Assembly (NCBI RefSeq): GCF_025024155.1
Contig: NW_026251733.1
Coordinates: forward strand, 372,001 to 436,000
DNA: 64,000 nucleotides
Direction of reading: 5' to 3'
Source of the DNA: Gamsiella multidivaricata
Taxonomy: Eukaryota > Mortierellomycota > Mortierellomycetes > Mortierellales > Mortierellaceae
Made by a program: the position numbers and the translations under genes
The notes under the pieces: generated by a model
Database searches by the model: none
Seen by the model: only the letters and a program-made list of their open reading frames with translations
What the model was told of the DNA's origin: nothing
In this document: piece by piece, positions 46,045 through 56,603 of the stretch
Numbering within the stretch: position 1 is the first letter of the stretch
How the letters are laid out: every line of letters begins with the position of its first letter

Positions 46045-47869
46045 CTACATGACAATCTCGTTCTCACAGCTCTGCTTCAAGTCCTTGTGGGGCAAGACGA
46101 TACAGTTCCTGATGATGACCTCGTCCTTGACAGAGACCTCCTTGCCGAGAATGGTGACGGACTGAATCTTCAATCCGCTCTTGGTCACGGCCGTGCTGTT
46201 GTGGGCAGCCGGGAGAGTACCCTCGACGCGGGTCCAGCACCCGATCTTGGAGTCCCAGCCGATGATGGCGTGCAGGATACAGGCGTTCTGTTTGATGTCG
46301 ACGTTGTCGAGAATAATCGAGTCCCGGATACGGGCGCCCTTGCCCACAAAGACGTTAGGGCCGATCGACACATTCGGGCCGAGCTGTGTTATAGTAAAAA
46401 AAAAAAAAGGAGGGGGACTTAAAAAGCTGTTGCGATCTCCAAAGATGAGGGGCCATTTTTTTTTTTTTGTTCCGTACCTTGGCCTTGGGGTCAACCTGGG
46501 CGGTGGGATGAATGTAGACAGCACCGACGATCTCAGGTCCACCGGGAACGTTCTTGGCGAGCTTCTCGGGGTTGGTCTGCAGAAGTTGTTCCAGATACAA
46601 GCCGTTCACGGGTACGGCCGATCTATGACATGGAACGAGATCCATGTGGATGCGATCATTAATATCCCGTTGCAGATACATCTGAAGCCCCCCCCCCAAT
46701 GCGATGATGGTATTGGAAAACTCGGCTTACCCAGCAGTCTTGATCTGTCTCCAGAAGTCCTTGGTCTCATAGACAAAGAGCTTACGGGCCTGAGCCAAGG
46801 GACGGAGGAGATCTTGCTCCAGACGCAACTTGTTGCCATCCTGGAAAACTTCCCTGCCATAGATATCTGTCTCGACGCTAAGTAAGTAAGAAGAAAAAAA
46901 AAAAAAAAAAAAGATAGCATGTCAGCTATGACCATTCGACCCCCCCAAAATAGCCGTTGAACGAAAATCGATTGTCTCCCCCCTCTCCCCCCCTTGACTT
47001 ACTTTCCCTTCTTGTTCTCGAGCGACTTGCGGATTTCATCAAAGATGGCACAGTCAAAGAGATAGACTCCACAGGAGATCAAGTTCGAGATGAATGACTC
47101 GGGTTTCTCCACATAATGCAAAACCTCGTTCGTATCGGCCTTGGCAACGAGGCATCCAAAGTTATTGGCGGATTCCCTCGGCACCTTCGTGCCCAAAATC
47201 GTGCACAGTCCACGATGGCCCTCATGTGCCTTCTTCATCTCGATCAGGGGGAATGTGCAGGCCACATCCGCGTGCAAGACGAACACCTGTTCGGGGTTGC
47301 CGCGCAAGATCTCGTCGCGGAAATGATAGAGCCCTCCAGCGGTACCCAAGGATTGGTATTCGCGCAAGTAGCTAAGAACATGTAGTAGAAGACAGAAAGA
47401 GAAGGCAGAAAAAGAAAGAGAGAAAAAAAAAAAAAGAGTGGAATGGATAGAGTTAGGAGAGAGAGAGTGGTCACCGAAACTTGGTGACCAACAACCAGGT
47501 CCACGTTTCGTTTTTTTCGTCGATTGTCCCAATTGAAGGACGAACTCGTCCTATATTTCCCACAGGGTAGCAACCAACAGCATACAATTGTAATAATAAT
47601 AATAATGAAAAAAAGAGACGTTACCGGATATGAAGGCTAGGGTATTCACGGGCGGCATCCTGAAGGAACTGAGAGAAGACAGAGTCCTCAAAGAAACCGA
47701 TGAGGAGAATCTCTTTGAGGTCCTCGATCTTGGACAGGGCAGCGATGTGGTGGGAGATGATGGGCTTGCCTGCGACGGGGAACAGGGGCTTGGGGACGTT
47801 GAGCGAAAGGGGGCGGAAACGTGTGCCACGCGAGGGTCCGCCGACGAGGATGATGGCCTTTGGATGCAT
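46045..47869 (-). CDS. GMPPA: GDP-mannose pyrophosphorylase alpha-type nucleotidyltransferase
   Basis: Five exons on the reverse strand: 47869-47625, 47371-47003, 46877-46731, 46622-46478 and 46383-46045; 414 residues, usual for GMPPA (about 420). N-terminal Rossmann-like domain with the sugar-nucleotidyltransferase signature [20 protein letters not shown]; the second residue pair of the usual G-x-G-T-R-L-x-P-L-T motif is extended (GGPSRGTR), typical of the alpha paralogue rather than the catalytic beta (Mpg1/Psa1). Then [17 protein letters not shown], the NFGCLVAK and VEKPE blocks, and a C-terminal left-handed beta-helix of hexapeptide repeats ([28 protein letters not shown]). In animals GMPPA binds and restrains GMPPB; in fungi its role is less known. 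Two introns have long T-runs in sense. Convergent with RAD6. Confidence 0.9.
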
Positions 47870-48236
47870 TTCGATTCGAGTTATTGTTTTTTTTTGTGAG
47901 AGGGGAGGGGAGGAGAGAGGAATGTAAAGGAACGAAGAGATGGGCGATAGAGAGGATGAAGAGGACGTTTAGAAACGAATGAATGGGTTCGCGCTTATTT
48001 GTCTTTGAATAGAAATAGAATTTTGAAGTGTGCTCTTGATTCTTTTCTTGCATGCTCTATATATCCAAGGCTACGTCGATCTGCTTTCCAAGGCCACGTT
48101 CCCATTCCCGGCACAATCAATCTCTTCTTCGGCGCGATATTTGAATCTGCCATTTATGAATTTTTTTTTATTACTATTATCATTATTTTCACTATTAGAA
48201 GCCTGCCTGCCATACGCTCTCTATTGTGCAATTGCT
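47870..48236. other. Spacer between GMPPA and NSE2
   Basis: Leader of GMPPA on the reverse strand (A/G-rich on the + strand, hence C/T-rich in sense) and 3' flank of NSE2, with TTTATT at 48167-48172 (AATAAA in sense). No other gene seen. Confidence 0.5.
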
Positions 48237-49555
48237 TCAATCCAGCGTTGTATACTACAATGGAAATAAAACAAGATAAAGCGGAGCAAACGTCAAAGAG
48301 GTGCAATTGACCCACCGAGTATAAACACGACACTAAAAGCAGCATGGCACTTACCTCCTCGTCTTCCCGCTGAGAGAGCTCCTCCTGAATCGCAATCTGT
48401 CGAGCCACCTTCCTTGCCAATGGCTTGTTTGGTTGCAGCATCTCTGCAGTAACTGGGCGACTACAACCTACACAAGTCGGGAAAAATAATCTAGTCAATA
48501 TCTGCACACTTCAAAGACAGTACCTTAACATCCTCCTGTCGATACAACTAAAAAAAAAAAAAAAAAAAAAACATACCATGGACAGGACATGGCGTCTGCC
48601 CTCGACCGCGCGATCGAATCAAGTCCAGGATCGCCGCCTTCGAGAAACTATGCTTACACACCGAGCTCGTCACCGGATCCTCCAGAAAGTTCGTCGTAAT
48701 CGGGCACTTCAAACTCTGCATACCCGTGTCCGCCATCACCACGATCTCCATATCCTCATCCTCATCCTCATCTCCAGCCGTCGCTCCCGAACTCGGCAAC
48801 GGATCATTGCCGTGATGTATCTCCCACACCCTTGTCCTTAGCTCCAACAACTCGCGATCGACCCCTCCGGGCGTCGGTCTAATCTTCAATTCCTGTTTCA
48901 GCCTCGCCTGCTGGTGCTTGGTCTCGTTCTTGATCAGATGTTCATAAGACCCCAACAAGTCTCCCGCAGGCAATTGTGCGCCCATGCTGACCATCGACGC
49001 CAAATTGTCCAAAGCCTGCTTCTCCACCTCGTTCTGTCGCTGCATATCGACAATGAGTTGCAGTGCATTCTCCATCATGTGAATATGTGGGTCCTGACTG
49101 AACGCTTCCCTTTCTGCATGAGCTGCCAGAGCCGCTTTCGACCGAGAGGTTGGTTTCGTGGGATTTGCGGAGGGCGCATCCTTGTTTCCTGCACCCTTCG
49201 CTGACGGACTGCCAAAGAACTCTTCGTATTCTGTCGTTGAATCCGTGATGTACTGCAGACCCTTTTTGATAGTGTCCAGGTGGGGCGTATAGGCTCCAAT
49301 GGTAGGTCTCAAACTGGAGACAAGTGTCCGAGGATAAGTTATTTGAGGCCCTTGGTCAACACCGCCAGCGGCTGTAGACGACGAAGACAAAGAAGCATAG
49401 GAGGATGTCGATGCTGATGCCGTCGCTGCTGGCTGGGAGGCCTGTGAGGTGTACCTGGGATTCTGGGGCATCCCGCCAGTGCGTCTAGCAGTCTGTTTCC
49501 GGTGCGTCGAGGATGAGGCGCTGGATGTCGACGGGGCTCCTGATCCTGCGGTCAT
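48237..49555 (-). CDS. NSE2: SP-RING SUMO E3 ligase Nse2/Mms21
   Basis: Three exons on the reverse strand: 49555-48577, 48467-48355 and, less surely, 48254-48237; 369 residues. The N-terminal 80 residues are Ser/Thr/Ala-rich. A helical middle (about 85-250) fits the part that docks on Smc5. The SP-RING spans exons 1-2: LKCPITTNFLEDPVTSSVCK with HSF, then TPCPVHG joined to CSRPVTAEMLQPN; Cys, Cys-x-His and Cys...Cys spacing matches zinc ligands of Nse2 rather than PIAS. It attaches SUMO to repair proteins within the Smc5/6 complex. Start: ATG 49555 is the first real ATG of the frame. The tail ends QREDEE at a GTAAGT donor; an acceptor TTGTAG at 48255 gives a five-codon last exon (YTTLD) and an AATAAA follows at 48172-48167. 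Intron 1 has T22 directly after GTATG. Confidence 0.85.
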
Positions 49556-49762
49556 GGCGACTGATGTGGGCGAATGCGTGTGCTGCAACACCAAAGATGG
49601 TGGCGATCAAACCATTGCCATTGCTTCAAACCAGGACGCCAGGACCATGAAATAACCCTTAACGCTCAGTTGAACATTGAACACATTTTTTTTTTGGAAA
49701 TGTTATGTATTCATGGCATTTCCTTATTCATTTGTGTAGGGCCCTCGGCGGGTCGTTTTCTT

Positions 49763-52700
49763 CTATTGAGTCTTCTTATCCAGTGAGCTCAGCTCAATGT
49801 CGCCTTCGTCCTTGCCGCTGTCGGTGCGGCTCGAGTTCTGGAACCGGTTGTGGAGCTGTGAGGAGTGCTGCTGTGGCTGTCTCTGATACTCCGATTTGCC
49901 GGAGCTCTCGCGGGGCTTGTCCATGTTTTCTCTCAACTTGTCCATAGCCATCCTATATCCCTGGTCGTAAACCTTCCATGCGATCGTCTCTACGAGTCCC
50001 AGCATGTCCAGGTACCACATCGCAGCCATAGGGATACCGACCATCGCCACAACCATCAGATACAGTGGGTTTTTGATGATCGCAATGAACTCGTTCCAGC
50101 CCAAAATCACCATTGCAACGCCAACCCAGTATGGCACCTTGGCCTGCGTCGCCACTACCGAGCGCTTGGCCTCCAAGTAGAACGCGTCCGACTCGCGCTT
50201 GAACTTGGTGGTGATCTCCTGCTGACGCGCCTCTGAGAGCACCTTGAGAGACTGGTCAAAATCAAAGTCTTCTGTCGCCTCGAGTTCAAACTTTTCACCC
50301 TTGATAGGATCTACATTATTGATCTTGGCAAACAAGGGAACCAGTTCCACAGTCTAGTTTGTAATATGAAATAAAAAAACCAATCCAGGTTAGCAAATTC
50401 AGTGGCGAATTAACGTTTGTCCCAAGAAAAAAAAAAAAAAAAAAAAAAAACATACCTCATCGCGAGCCTTGCGGAAGGGAGTATCAATATCATCATCGGG
50501 CTTCCAGACACGAGGAAGACCGTGGTCATCGTACCGGAACTTCTCCTCGAATCTGTTGCGCAACTTAAGCAGCATCATTCCATCCATCGACTCCTCTTGG
50601 ACCTTCTTTGTCAACAGCACCCAGGCCTGACGACGCAGGCTCACCGTAAGCTCAGCCTGTTCCTGCTCGTTCAGGTCAAATGTGCGCGCCTTCTTTTGAA
50701 GCAGTTGCTCTGCGCTCTCAATTGTGCCCTGGTAAATCGTAATCACCTTGCCCCACATTCCAGGGCCCGGGTGGTTGAGTGCCAATCCAATGGGCTCATC
50801 CAATTCCTGGCGAAGGTGCTTCTCCAAGTTCATCAGCATCTTGTTCATCTCCTTCTCGCGCTGCGATGCCGCGAACTCCTGTAATCCATGCTCTAGCTGG
50901 TACTGCTCCTCGTCATATGACCATTCGGTCTCGTCCAATTTGATAGCCTTGGCGCCTTCCAAAAAGAAATTGAGAGCCTCCTTCTTAGCTGTAGCAACCA
51001 CAACCGAGAACTCTGCTCCGTCACCACGAAAAGCCTGCTGGAGGTTGTTGGAAAACATGTTAACGGCCTTCTTGTGTAAATTCTTCAGCTGTCCCAAAAA
51101 GTACGCCTCAAGCATGTGGTTGGCCTTGTTCAACATCTCTGCACGCTTGCGTTTGTAGACCTCTGCATGATAACGAGATGCGTCCTTGTCGAATGATTCT
51201 ATAATCGAGTGTAATGAATAGAAACAGTATTAGCGTCTCTGAATTCATCACTAAACAGCAACTGAACGCAAAATGGAATATTCCAGACACACGTACTGAT
51301 GGCTGTGCCGCGAATGTCTTTCATTTTGGGTCCGAGGTCGTCGACGATGTTTCCAGTCTCGATGGGCTGTCTGAACTCCTTGATCTTCTCCTGGAAAACA
51401 GCAAAGGCCGCGTTGGCAATCTCATCGCAACGATATTGGGCCAGCAACTCCTGTTGCGTTGGGAGATCCAGATCTTTGTTGGTCATAATCTTGTCCCAAA
51501 TGCCTCCTGCATAAATATGAAGACCGTCGATTGGCACACGCTTTGAATATTGAGGCTGGAAAACATAGTTGGGGTCAGAAGGATTGGTGAATCTATGTGA
51601 AGTGAAATAGAAGAAATAATTCGCTCCTTGTCAGTCAAACTATAAGGGCTTCCGGAACATTGAAATACATATTTGTTTCTGATTCATTCGCTGAAGGCTG
51701 AGGAAAAAAAAAAAAAAAAAAAAAAAAAAAAGGAGGGGCGCTTACCGAAGGCGAAGCTGCTCGACATCGGCATCAAACTTTTCTGGCTGGAGCAACTTGT
51801 GAGCAAGTGTCGTGAACATGAAATCAAAATAGTCGGTAATCTTGCAATCCTCGAGGCCCTCAGGCTGTAACAAGGAAACAAAATTAAATACGCATTAGTG
51901 CCAAACCCCTGAATAGCACCACTACCACAGCGTTGCAAAGCAGTCGAACAAGAGTGTCCGCTGTGTACCTTGGAAAGTCCGTGCCAGATTCGCTCGAGAT
52001 CAGCTTTCAGGGTGTTGGAGAGGTTGGCGAGAGGCGTGGCGCCCACATGGTCGCGGATCACGAAGAGCAATAGCGTCTTTTCCTTTCTATCGGATGCCAT
52101 GGAGCAGAAGGAAGTAATAAAACGGCAGGTTAACGGGCATGAACCATGACATTGCGCGTGCCGAGCAAACCGTATCGACATGAGAATAAATCCAGCGTGC
52201 ATGATCGCCATGATCGCATGGCACACAAAAATAACAATCAGACATAAATTGGATCACATGCAAAATAGACGCGTCTTATGAATATCCCCTGCCACTGTGA
52301 GAACTTACCCTCGGTTGCCTCCAAATAGCTGCAGGTTGACCTCAAAAACTGTCTTGAGAAGACCCATGTTGGCACCATTATAAAGACCGACTTGATGCTC
52401 CCACAAGTTCACAATCAAGACCTCCGATGTTGCTACCGAGAACAGTGCACTCTTGCGCTCGAAATCCTATCGATTTTTTTCCCCCCCAATGAAGCGTTAT
52501 CGATGAAGAAATAACGTTAGGTTGGTTATCAATGTATACATCGATTGGCTGCAGAAGATATAGTCCAGACCTTACCTGATCTTCACCGCGCTCGCGACCA
52601 TCGGTACCCTCGACGTCCATGATCAGAACCTTCTTGTCCTTATCTTTACTTATCCAGATACCCTTTGTGGTCTGCATTCTTGCCGTTTCGGACATGACAT

Positions 52701-53230
52701 CAAAGCTGGTACCGAACAATCTGTTCAGCAGCGTACCTATCATTCATGATTGCAGTTCAGAAATTGCCCACCGTGGGGGTAAGAGGTGATCGGTTAGAGG
52801 TTGAGCCCCAGGAATAGAACCGGAATCGAATGAAAATGAGCAAAGGGGATTGAGGGTGTGTGTGTATGTGAAAAAGACATACTCTTGCCGGTACTCTGAC
52901 TTCCAAAGACGGCTGCGAGGTTGTAGTTGAAGCCAGCATCCCCGAGACCCCATTTGTCGCTAACGAAGGTTGACAGAGCTTCACTACGTTGCCGAGATGG
53001 ATCAAATTGTATAGTCTTGTTAGTTTAGGCTGAAGAAAATGGTTTGTCACCGGAGGAAGTCCAGACTAGGGGGGACTGCAAGGGGGACGGTACCTGAACT
53101 TTTGCTGCTCGTCAATAAGGTGCAGTCTCGGCTGTACCTCCTTTGGCTTGCCGGAAGGGATGGGTGCGTCGAGGACATCAGGCACGGCTGCATCCTGCGA
53201 GAGATGATCGACATCAGGCACTTCGTCCAT
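49763..53230 (-). CDS. SEY1: Dynamin-like GTPase for ER membrane fusion, Sey1/RHD3 family
   Basis: Nine exons on the reverse strand: 53230-53094, 52983-52883, 52736-52576, 52466-52309, 52086-51969, 51864-51746, 51592-51297, 51198-50456, 50353-49763; 807 residues, all GT-AG, frame kept. GTPase domain: P-loop [16 protein letters not shown] (split by an intron), switch/G3 [38 protein letters not shown] and G4-like [20 protein letters not shown] long helical-bundle middle domain follows (about residues 320-680). Near the C-terminus are two closely spaced membrane helices ([18 protein letters not shown] and [18 protein letters not shown]) and a short polar cytosolic tail. This is the layout of Sey1, which tethers and fuses tubules of the endoplasmic reticulum. 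The start [13 protein letters not shown] is the first ATG in the frame with a typical acidic head. Two introns hold poly-T tracts of 24-28. Confidence 0.94.
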
Positions 53231-53853
53231 GATGGTGGCGTTGTCTATGTGGTCTATAGGATGGGGCAGTGGGTAAGAGAGAGAAAAAGAGTAGGACACA
53301 AAGTACGGATGGAATGGGATGGGATGAGATGGGATGGGAACAAAAAGAGATGGGGTTTGGGCTGCAAAAGTAATGGAGCGAAGACAGGTTTTGGCCAAAG
53401 GAAAAAGAAAGAATGGGCTGCGTGTCACTGGGCGAGACGGGGAAATACGATCCAGGGCACAACACGCCAAAGTCAGCCCTGCACCCATTCGCCCATGCAT
53501 ACTTGATTATTTCCTCCCATGCCAGAAGGTTTCGCCCGCATGTCTTTCGCGATGGTATCGCATACCCCACCGTTCTTCAGCCGCGGCGCTAAAGTAACCA
53601 TGCCTACTCGCAGTTCCCATCGCCCAGTCTTGCTCAGCTCAGCCAGGGCTAGAGGTGCAGCTATGAGGCCAGCAAAGGCAATAGTCAAGGTCAAGGAGAA
53701 TGTAAATGCAGGTACCCATGCTTGGTTTTGCCACCAACCGTATCGATACATTTATTATTGTGGTGCTGTGCTAAAGATGCACTTTGTCGTGCTCTCTACA
53801 AAGAGAAGACTGCGGTGGCTCCATGCCTGACAAGAAAGAGGCCCCAAGGTCGT
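53231..53853. other. Spacer with a doubtful 92-codon frame
   Basis: Upstream of SEY1 and downstream of the acetyltransferase, both on the reverse strand. A reverse frame at 53473-53751 has one hydrophobic segment (FTFSLTLTIAFAGLIAAPLA) after an aromatic N-terminus, then a polar tail; it might code a small membrane protein, but the opposite strand is open over the same bases and no family is recognised. Tandem gggatgggatgagatgggat at 53310-53338. Confidence 0.35.
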
Positions 53854-54921
53854 CTATCCGACCTCGAGGGTCGCGACCGCAAAGATTCCATTGACATCGT
53901 GCTCTGGGATCTTGCCCCTCCACATCCTCAACGACGGGAATGTATCCTTCCAGTCCAGTCCATCAAACAGCTTGACCGCCTCCTCGTTCGACGTTGGCAC
54001 ATCCACATCAAACTGCAATGGGACATGGTACGGCGACTGCCTCTCGGCCTGCACGACCTCAACTCCCAGCTTGACCAGCAGCAGCTTCGCGACTTCGGGG
54101 GTACTGGCGTACAGGGGTCCAACCCTGTAAGAGGTTTCTGCTGGGCGCACACATCCGAACCCGAGTATCTTGGGCTTGCCGCTCTTTTCATCCACAGTAC
54201 CATCCGTCGACAACACCGCGACTCCAAACCGATGAAGCTCAGGGTTGAACGTATGGAATTGCGCCCATTCTTTAATGAATTCGGGTCGCTTCAATCCCGC
54301 ATACCGTTGTTCGAGGGCCTGAACCTGGTCCCAGTCAACCAGATCGTCCGACAGGTGAACTAATCCAGGTACTCCACCCCTAGCAACCTTCTCTGCTAAA
54401 TCACGCTCAAGGTTCTCGACCAAATCCTTGGCCGACCCGTGGCGGCGCTCATTTCTCCAGGCCACATTCGTGAACCCAGACTTCTTATAGTTCTCTACCT
54501 GGGCCAACACACCATCGAGCCCGATACTTTGGCGATCATGGCCCGCGTGTTCGAGGGCCTTTTGGAAGGTCGCCATTCCGTATCCCTTGCCACGGTGACG
54601 GGGCAAAACAATGTAGAATCCGAGCCAGGCTTGATCCTTGCCGTATCTGATAAGGCTCACGATGGAGACGATTTCCGTCTTGGTAGGAGCCTGTTTGTCG
54701 GCAATTCTTCCGTAAAAGAAGCCCTCGGGGTCGGCTTTGTGATAGAGGTCCCGGATGTCTTGACCTTTCACACTGGGGTTCCATTGCTCCTGAACCGCCC
54801 AGGTGTAGAAGAGATCGAAGGCTTGTTCTTGCGTGCATCGGTCGAGGATAAGACCCTCTGGATGTGATGCTCCATTGGACTTGAACGGAGTGTCAACGGC
54901 TGAAATCGCCTGTGCGGACAT
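53854..54921 (-). CDS. GNAT-family N-acetyltransferase (YitH-like, two-part)
   Basis: 355 residues in one exon on the reverse strand, starting MSAQAISAVDTPFKSNG. Residues about 25-165 form a GNAT domain: AWLGFYIVLPRHRGKGYGMA contains the acetyl-CoA loop Arg-x-x-Gly-x-Gly, followed by GLDGVLAQVENYKKSGF, a sequence seen in the YitH-type group where the first domain is followed by a second, degenerate acetyltransferase fold. The second half (about 190-350, with GFGCVRPAETSYRVGPLYA and TSNEEAVKLFDGLDW) fits that second part. It presumably acetylates a small amine with acetyl-CoA in the cytosol; the substrate is not known. No signal peptide. Confidence 0.85.
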   Translation of the reverse strand: MSAQAISAVDTPFKSNGASHPEGLILDRCTQEQAFDLFYTWAVQEQWNPSVKGQDIRDLYHKADPEGFFYGRIADKQAPTKTEIVSIVSLIRYGKDQAWLGFYIVLPRHRGKGYGMATFQKALEHAGHDRQSIGLDGVLAQVENYKKSGFTNVAWRNERRHGSAKDLVENLERDLAEKVARGGVPGLVHLSDDLVDWDQVQALEQRYAGLKRPEFIKEWAQFHTFNPELHRFGVAVLSTDGTVDEKSGKPKILGFGCVRPAETSYRVGPLYASTPEVAKLLLVKLGVEVVQAERQSPYHVPLQFDVDVPTSNEEAVKLFDGLDWKDTFPSLRMWRGKIPEHDVNGIFAVATLEVG

Positions 54922-56603
54922 TTTTGTTGTCTTGCTCCCGGCGGAAAGGAAAGTGGGTATGATGAGGTTAAGGATGAGAAGAGAATGAATGAGTCATAAG
55001 AAGAAAAGAGCAGACTAAAGTGCATGTCCACCTCCTCTTCCTCAGCCCTCCTCCCCCCCCCCCCCCCCTTTCCATCATCCGTTGCGTATATCATGCAATC
55101 GGACCAGGGGAAATTGGGCGGAAAGGCATGAGAAAACCCTCATCTCTTTGGAGCGTGATCACGAGAAAGAAGAAGGCGTCCCATCTATCTACTGCTGCTG
55201 ACATGGTCTAGTTGTTCATTACCTTATAATCCTGATCTATTATCAGTATTGCGCGTTCTTCTTGTGCTCGACCCTCCCATGCCGATGAAAATGGCCATAC
55301 CCCGCCTATCCTTTTGTAAGTCTTCATTCGGTCGCATCGGGCGAGCAGCGCAAGGCGGCGCATGCTTTCCACTCGCGGGCCACTAGTCTACCACCGCTAC
55401 GGCAACCAAAAACAGCAATGCGAAACGATACACGTGCAAAAGCACAACTCCATCATTGTTCAAGTGTTGAAAACTCCCACGCCCCCAACATTTGCCAGCT
55501 ATGCATGATGAACAATTCACAACCCATATCGACTGTCGCAGTTTGTACCCATTCAAGATCGAACATACGCCTCAGCCCTATTCACGGCTCCAGCGCGCAT
55601 GTTTATATTAAAAAAAAAAAAAAAACAAAGACTCTCCTCGTATAACCTCATGAAAGGTTGATTCAGATCATCGTGCCTGAGATATCTCTTATCCGGCCTC
55701 GACAAGTCGTTTTTAAGGAGATCACCCGACGATTCTCATTTGTTTCGACGCGTGCAAAAAACGCGACCATTCCTCAAAAAGGCGAACAAGTGAGACATTT
55801 AAGCTCATCCACAACAAGCAGTCCAGGGGGGGACTTCTGGATCGAGCATTCCTGTTTCAGAGGTCACGACCGTGAGAGTTGGCCTACAAGGCGACGTCCG
55901 TCGAAGAGAACAGAGGATAATGAAACAGCGGTTAAAGAGAATGAAAAAAAGACGGGGGAGGATCTGCAGACTCCATCTGAGGCCAGTCACTGTCACTACA
56001 GGAAGCGCATTGGGGGGGACTTTGTAAAAAAAAACTCCCTTCTGACAGAAAAAAAAAATAAGACGCGTCCGTTCATGATACATTCAGGGTGTTTGAGCTG
56101 AGCTGTGTGGAGAAATAAAGTTTTTACGTCCGAATGGCACACTGTATGTACACACCATTTACCCCCATCCTCGAAAGAGCATTGGCAATAGTGTTGAAAA
56201 AAAAAAAGATTCATGAAGGAAGGACATATGGGAATAAAAATACAAAAAAAACGTTTATTGTCTCGTTCAAAACTAGAAAGGCCCCCAAACCCCCATGGGA
56301 GCATGGGATGAGGATGAAGCTGACAAGAACAAAAAAAAAAAAACAAAGACAAAAAAAAGTGCCTTTCCTGTCAAGCTTGCAAGAGCGCTGATGACGAAGA
56401 CGATGCGTCGGGAAGATCCTGTGCTTGGGAATGTCCCTTGGCTCCCCAAAGAAGCTGCTCGATGGCTCGAAAGTTGCTGGTCTGCATAAAATGCGGCCCA
56501 TAAAGCGCCAGCAGCAGCTCAATCGAAACTTGGGCTGGATGTCGGATCGATAGCAAGAAGGACCATTGTGTGGGTGCAGTCTTAACCATTGAACGGAGAT
56601 GGA
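54922..56603. other. Intergenic spacer
   Basis: No gene seen. Contains a C16 run near 55052-55068, an A15-17 run at about 55610-55625, and several A8-A15 stretches between 56020 and 56360. Frames here are broken by these runs. Confidence 0.5.

Noticed and set aside
53473..53751. 92-codon reverse frame with a hydrophobic segment upstream of SEY1
   Set aside because: The opposite strand is open over the same bases and no family or promoter supports either; mentioned only in the spacer entry.
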